The notes under the pieces were generated by a model. The model was not told where the DNA came from. It worked only from the letters and a program-made list of their open reading frames with translations, and made no database searches. This document shows positions 61,337-64,000 of a stretch of 64,000 nt of DNA, one piece after another. The translations under genes were made by a program, and so were the position numbers. Source of the stretch: Dyella_A sp050749815 (GTDB lineage: Bacteria > Pseudomonadota > Gammaproteobacteria > Xanthomonadales > Rhodanobacteraceae); assembly GCF_050749815.1 (NCBI RefSeq), contig NZ_CP192735.1, positions 3,596,001 to 3,660,000 on the forward strand, in the 5' to 3' direction. Every line of letters begins with the position of its first letter. Within the stretch, counting starts at the first letter, position 1.

Positions 61337-63637
61337 TCACAGCGGGGTCAGGTTGGCGTAAGCGGCTACCAGCCACTTGCTGCCGGCGTTCTCGAAGTTC
61401 ACCTGCAGCCGCGCGTGCGCGCCGGCACCCTCGGCGCTGAGCACCACGCCCTCGCCGAAGGTGGGATGGTTCACGCGCTGGCCGAGCTTCACCGGCAGCG
61501 CCTCCTCCAGCGATGCCGACGCGGCGCCGCGGTAGCCGCCGTACAGCGGGCGGCTGACCTGCACGCGCGGGCGCACCTCGTCGATCAGTTCGGCCGGCAT
61601 CTCGCCGAGAAAACGCGAGGGCCGCGCCAGCATCTCGGTGCCGTGCATGCGGCGCGATTCGGCGTGGGTGATGAACAGCCGTTCGCGCGCGCGGGTGATG
61701 CCCACGTAGGCGAGGCGGCGCTCCTCCTCCAGCCGGCCTTCGTCTTCCACCGAGCGCTGGCTGGGAAACAGGCCTTCCTCCAGGCCGACCAGGAACACCA
61801 CGGGAAACTCCAGCCCCTTGGCCGAGTGCAGCGTCATCAGCTGCACGCAGTCGTCCCACGCCTCGCCCTGGCCTTCGCCCGCTTCCAGCGCGGCGTGCGA
61901 GAGAAAGGCGGCCAGCTCGCTGAGTCCCGCGTCGATGTCGTCGGGCGTGAGCTCGAAGCGGCTGGCCACGTTGACCAGCTCGTCCAGGTTCTCGGTGCGC
62001 GATTCGGCGTTGCCGCGGCTGTCCTTCTCGTAGAAGTCGCGCAGGCCGGTGTGGCTGATGGCGTGGTCCATCTGCTCGGCGAGGGTGAGGCCTTGACTCC
62101 CCTCTCCCGCCGGGAGAGGGGCCGGGGGTGAGGGTTCGGTCGAGGCGGCTGCATCCAGGGTGTCCGTACCCTCACCCCCACCCGTCTCCCGGGGGGAGAG
62201 GGAGTCCGCGGCGGGGCTGAAATCGCGCGCCATCTGGTCGATCAGCGCCAGGAACGCCTTCACCGCATTCTTCGCCCGCCCGGCTAGCTCGCTGGCGCCG
62301 GACAGCTCGTGCAGGGCGGCTTCCCACATCGAAGTGTTCTCGCTGCGCGCGCGTCGGCGCAGCACGTCCAGCGTGCGGTCGCCGATGCCGCGCGGCGGCG
62401 TGTTCACCGCGCGCTCGAACGCCGCGTCGTCGTGCCGGTTGGCGGTGAGGCGCAGGTAGGCCAGCGCATCCTTGATTTCCGCGCGCTCGAAGAAGCGCAA
62501 ACCGCCGTACACGCGGTACGGGATATTGCGCTGGGTGAGCTGCTCTTCGAAGTTGCGCGACTGCGCGTTGGAGCGATAGAGGATGGCGCAGTCTTTGGCG
62601 TTGCCGTGCTCGTCGATGTACTCGCGGATGCGCTCGATGACGAAGCGCGCTTCGTCCTGCTCGTTGTAGGCCGCGTACAGCGCGATGCGCTCGCCGGCGT
62701 CGCCGTCGGTCCACAGCTGCTTGCCGAGGCGACCGCCGTTGCGTGCGATCACCGCGTTGGCGGCCTTGAGGATGGTGGCAGTGGAGCGGTAGTTCTGTTC
62801 CAGCTTGATGGTGCGGGCGCCGGGGAAGTCCTTCAGGAACTGCTGCACGTTCTCCACTTTCGCGCCGCGCCAGCCGTAGATCGCCTGGTCGTCGTCGCCG
62901 ACCACGAACACCTGGCCGGTGGCGCCGGCGAGCACGCGGATCCACGCGTACTGCAGCGTGTTAGTGTCCTGGAACTCATCGATCAGCAGGTAGCGCCAGC
63001 GGTGCTGGTAGTGCTCGAGCACGGCCGGGTTGTTCAGCCACAACTCGTGCGCGCGCAGCAGCAGCTCGGCGAAGTCGACCAGGCCGGCGCGGCGGCAAGC
63101 GTCCTCGTAGGCCTGGTAGATCTGCACGAAGGTCCGGGTGACCGGGTGGTCGTAGTGTTCGATGTTCTGCGGCCGCTTGCCCTCGTCCTTCCAGCTGTTG
63201 ATCTGCCAGGCGGCCTGGCGCGGCGGAAACTTCGCGTCGTCCAGGCCCAGCCCGGCCACCACGCGCTTGACCAGTCGCTGCTGATCGTCCGAGTCGAGAA
63301 TCTGGAAGCCTTCCGGCAACCCGGCCTCGGCCCAGTGCCGGCGCAGCAGGCGGTGGGCGATGCCGTGGAAGGTGCCCACGGTGAGGCCCTGCGTGCTCTG
63401 CGGAATCAGCGCGCCGAGCCGCGCGCGCATCTCGCCGGCGGCCTTGTTGGTGAAGGTGACGGCGAGGATCGCCCAAGGCGGCACCCGCTCCACCTCTGTG
63501 AGCCAGCCGATGCGGTGGGTGAGCACGCGGGTCTTGCCGGAGCCGGCGCCGGCCAGCACGAGATAGTGGCCGGGCGGGGCGCAGACGGCTTCACGCTGGG
63601 CGTCGTTGAGCGAATCGATCAGGTGGGAAACATCCAT
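61337..63637 (-). CDS. uvrD: DNA helicase II UvrD with an inserted repeat
   Basis: A 766-aa superfamily 1 helicase for nucleotide excision and mismatch repair. Walker A is AGAGSGKT (29-36); later motifs are VTFTNKAAGEMRARL, LLIDEFQDTN, GDDDQAIYGWRGA, TLHSAKGLEFPVVFL and YVGITRARERLFI. E. coli UvrD is 720 aa. The excess is mostly an insert near residues 478-514 (SLSPRETGGGEGTD and PSPPAPLPAGEGSQG) that corresponds to a palindromic repeat. The frame is intact. The start follows the E. coli MDVS N-terminus; two in-frame ATGs lie six and nine bases upstream. Confidence 0.94.
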   Translation of the reverse strand: MDVSHLIDSLNDAQREAVCAPPGHYLVLAGAGSGKTRVLTHRIGWLTEVERVPPWAILAVTFTNKAAGEMRARLGALIPQSTQGLTVGTFHGIAHRLLRRHWAEAGLPEGFQILDSDDQQRLVKRVVAGLGLDDAKFPPRQAAWQINSWKDEGKRPQNIEHYDHPVTRTFVQIYQAYEDACRRAGLVDFAELLLRAHELWLNNPAVLEHYQHRWRYLLIDEFQDTNTLQYAWIRVLAGATGQVFVVGDDDQAIYGWRGAKVENVQQFLKDFPGARTIKLEQNYRSTATILKAANAVIARNGGRLGKQLWTDGDAGERIALYAAYNEQDEARFVIERIREYIDEHGNAKDCAILYRSNAQSRNFEEQLTQRNIPYRVYGGLRFFERAEIKDALAYLRLTANRHDDAAFERAVNTPPRGIGDRTLDVLRRRARSENTSMWEAALHELSGASELAGRAKNAVKAFLALIDQMARDFSPAADSLSPRETGGGEGTDTLDAAASTEPSPPAPLPAGEGSQGLTLAEQMDHAISHTGLRDFYEKDSRGNAESRTENLDELVNVASRFELTPDDIDAGLSELAAFLSHAALEAGEGQGEAWDDCVQLMTLHSAKGLEFPVVFLVGLEEGLFPSQRSVEDEGRLEEERRLAYVGITRARERLFITHAESRRMHGTEMLARPSRFLGEMPAELIDEVRPRVQVSRPLYGGYRGAASASLEEALPVKLGQRVNHPTFGEGVVLSAEGAGAHARLQVNFENAGSKWLVAAYANLTPL
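62096..62205. repeat. Inverted repeat pair (REPIN-like) inside uvrD
   Basis: Outer arms: ACTCCCCTCTCCC at 62096-62108 and GGGAGAGGGAGT at 62194-62205. Inner arms: GGGGGTGAGGGT at 62124-62135 and its exact complement at 62168-62179. The sequence CCCTCTCCC-GGGAGAGGGG-CCGGGGGTGAGGG is a widespread intergenic repeat in gamma- and betaproteobacteria. Here it lies in frame within the coding sequence and adds about 37 residues. Confidence 0.85.
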
Positions 63638-63674
63638 CCGCATCATTGTAGCGGCGCGCGGATCGCCCCAACGA

Positions 63675-63700
63675 CGACCGCCGCCCGAAGGCGGCGGTCG
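63675..63700 (-). terminator. Hairpin between the DUF3185 gene and uvrD
   Basis: A perfect 11-bp GC stem, CGACCGCCGCC at 63675-63685 and GGCGGCGGTCG at 63690-63700. On the minus strand the loop is the stable C(TTCG)G tetraloop. It lies 22 bases past the DUF3185 stop. The following TCGTTGG is only weakly T-rich. Confidence 0.5.
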
Positions 63701-63722
63701 AAGGGTGAGTGGCGGGTGAAAC

Positions 63723-63941
63723 TCAGCGCTTGCTGAGGAAGCCGCCGACGGCCAGCACGCCGCCGATCACGATGCCGGCAATGCCGACCCACTGCGGGAT
63801 CGCCTTGTCGTGGGTGGCAGTGATCTGCGCCGGACCGAGCTTGGCGACGGTATCCGTCTTCTTGTAGCTGCCATTGCCGACGGTGACCCAGATACCGGCG
63901 GCGAGCAACACGACACCGATGACGATGAGACCTGCACGCAT
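63723..63941 (-). CDS. DUF3185 family membrane protein
   Basis: A 72-aa DUF3185 protein with two helices (AGLIVIGVVLLAAGIWVTVG and WVGIAGIVIGGVLAVGGFL) separated by a conserved hydrophilic part (SYKKTDTVAKLGPAQITATHDKAIPQ). Function unknown. The ATG at 63941 has the strong ribosome site AGGAGG. It is the last complete gene in the window. Confidence 0.88.
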   Translation of the reverse strand: MRAGLIVIGVVLLAAGIWVTVGNGSYKKTDTVAKLGPAQITATHDKAIPQWVGIAGIVIGGVLAVGGFLSKR

Positions 63942-64000
63942 GGATATTCCTCCTGTGATGGGCGGGTGATCATAGGCGGGAAGAATGTGCACGTGAGGTG

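Overview
The window is high-GC bacterial DNA with dense, mostly convergent or same-strand operons, and reads as a gammaproteobacterium of the Lysobacterales (Xanthomonadales), most likely Rhodanobacteraceae (Rhodanobacter/Dyella/Frateuria type). The inference rests on gene content and order: a hemD-hemX-hemY block, hemH next to tatABC, ctp next to envC, gltBD, many short overlapping genes with ATGA/GTGA junctions, and xanthomonad-style palindromic repeats. I saw no rRNA, tRNA, CRISPR array, insertion sequence or phage module. LAYOUT. 1-5.4 kb (minus): a complete chaperone-usher pilus operon in the order pilin, chaperone, usher, tip adhesin, with a perfect hairpin after the pilin gene and a CRP/Clp-like palindrome upstream. 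5.4-11.3 kb (plus): eight genes in a tightly coupled operon (exported alpha/beta hydrolase, two paralogous membrane proteins, a 66-aa XRE regulator, a TAP-type peptidase, a 56-aa membrane protein and a NatAB-like ABC exporter). 11.4-20.8 kb: an M49-like zinc lipoprotein, a hydrolase with ferrochelatase (hemH), an SYLF lipid-binding protein, tatABC, a DUF985 cupin, and the cell-envelope pair ctp and envC. 20.8-26.9 kb: gltBD (glutamate synthase) with a promoter and a structured leader. 26.9-35.7 kb: a double-domain methylglyoxal synthase homologue, an NRDE protein, the exported DNA ligase LigB, YchJ, a lipocalin, NnrU, HutD and the DinG helicase. 35.9-41.2 kb: a GAF-GAF-GGDEF-EAL c-di-GMP protein, a DsbA-family oxidoreductase and a hipBA toxin-antitoxin pair with an operator array. 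41.3-53.3 kb (minus): mostly housekeeping genes, including an FAD protein, DUF1993, an MFS exporter, an EF-hand protein, folE, rmuC, topoisomerase IB, rlmI, VOC, a membrane protein, srkA and a hotdog thioesterase. 53.3-57.4 kb: a ferredoxin-type reductase, then an AT-richer islet with a small 2-oxoglutarate/iron oxygenase and an unrecognised two-helix membrane protein, then a membrane rhodanese, a lipoprotein and a thioesterase. 57.5-64 kb: hemD, hemX and hemY, a membrane protein, uvrD carrying an in-frame palindromic repeat, and DUF3185. HOW THEY WORK TOGETHER. Most of the window is core metabolism and envelope upkeep: nitrogen assimilation (gltBD), heme synthesis (hemH, hemD, hemX, hemY), folded-protein export (tatABC), peptidoglycan remodelling (ctp, envC) and DNA maintenance (dinG, ligB, rmuC, uvrD, topoisomerase IB). 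The accessory elements are the pilus operon, the 5.4-11.3 kb exporter/hydrolase operon, hipBA and the 54.4-55.7 kb islet. The observations most worth a second look are the repeat pair inserted inside uvrD, the tandem methylglyoxal-synthase fold with one dead half, the coupled NatAB operon with duplicated membrane proteins, the hipBA operator array, and the islet. All start sites and functions are read from sequence alone.
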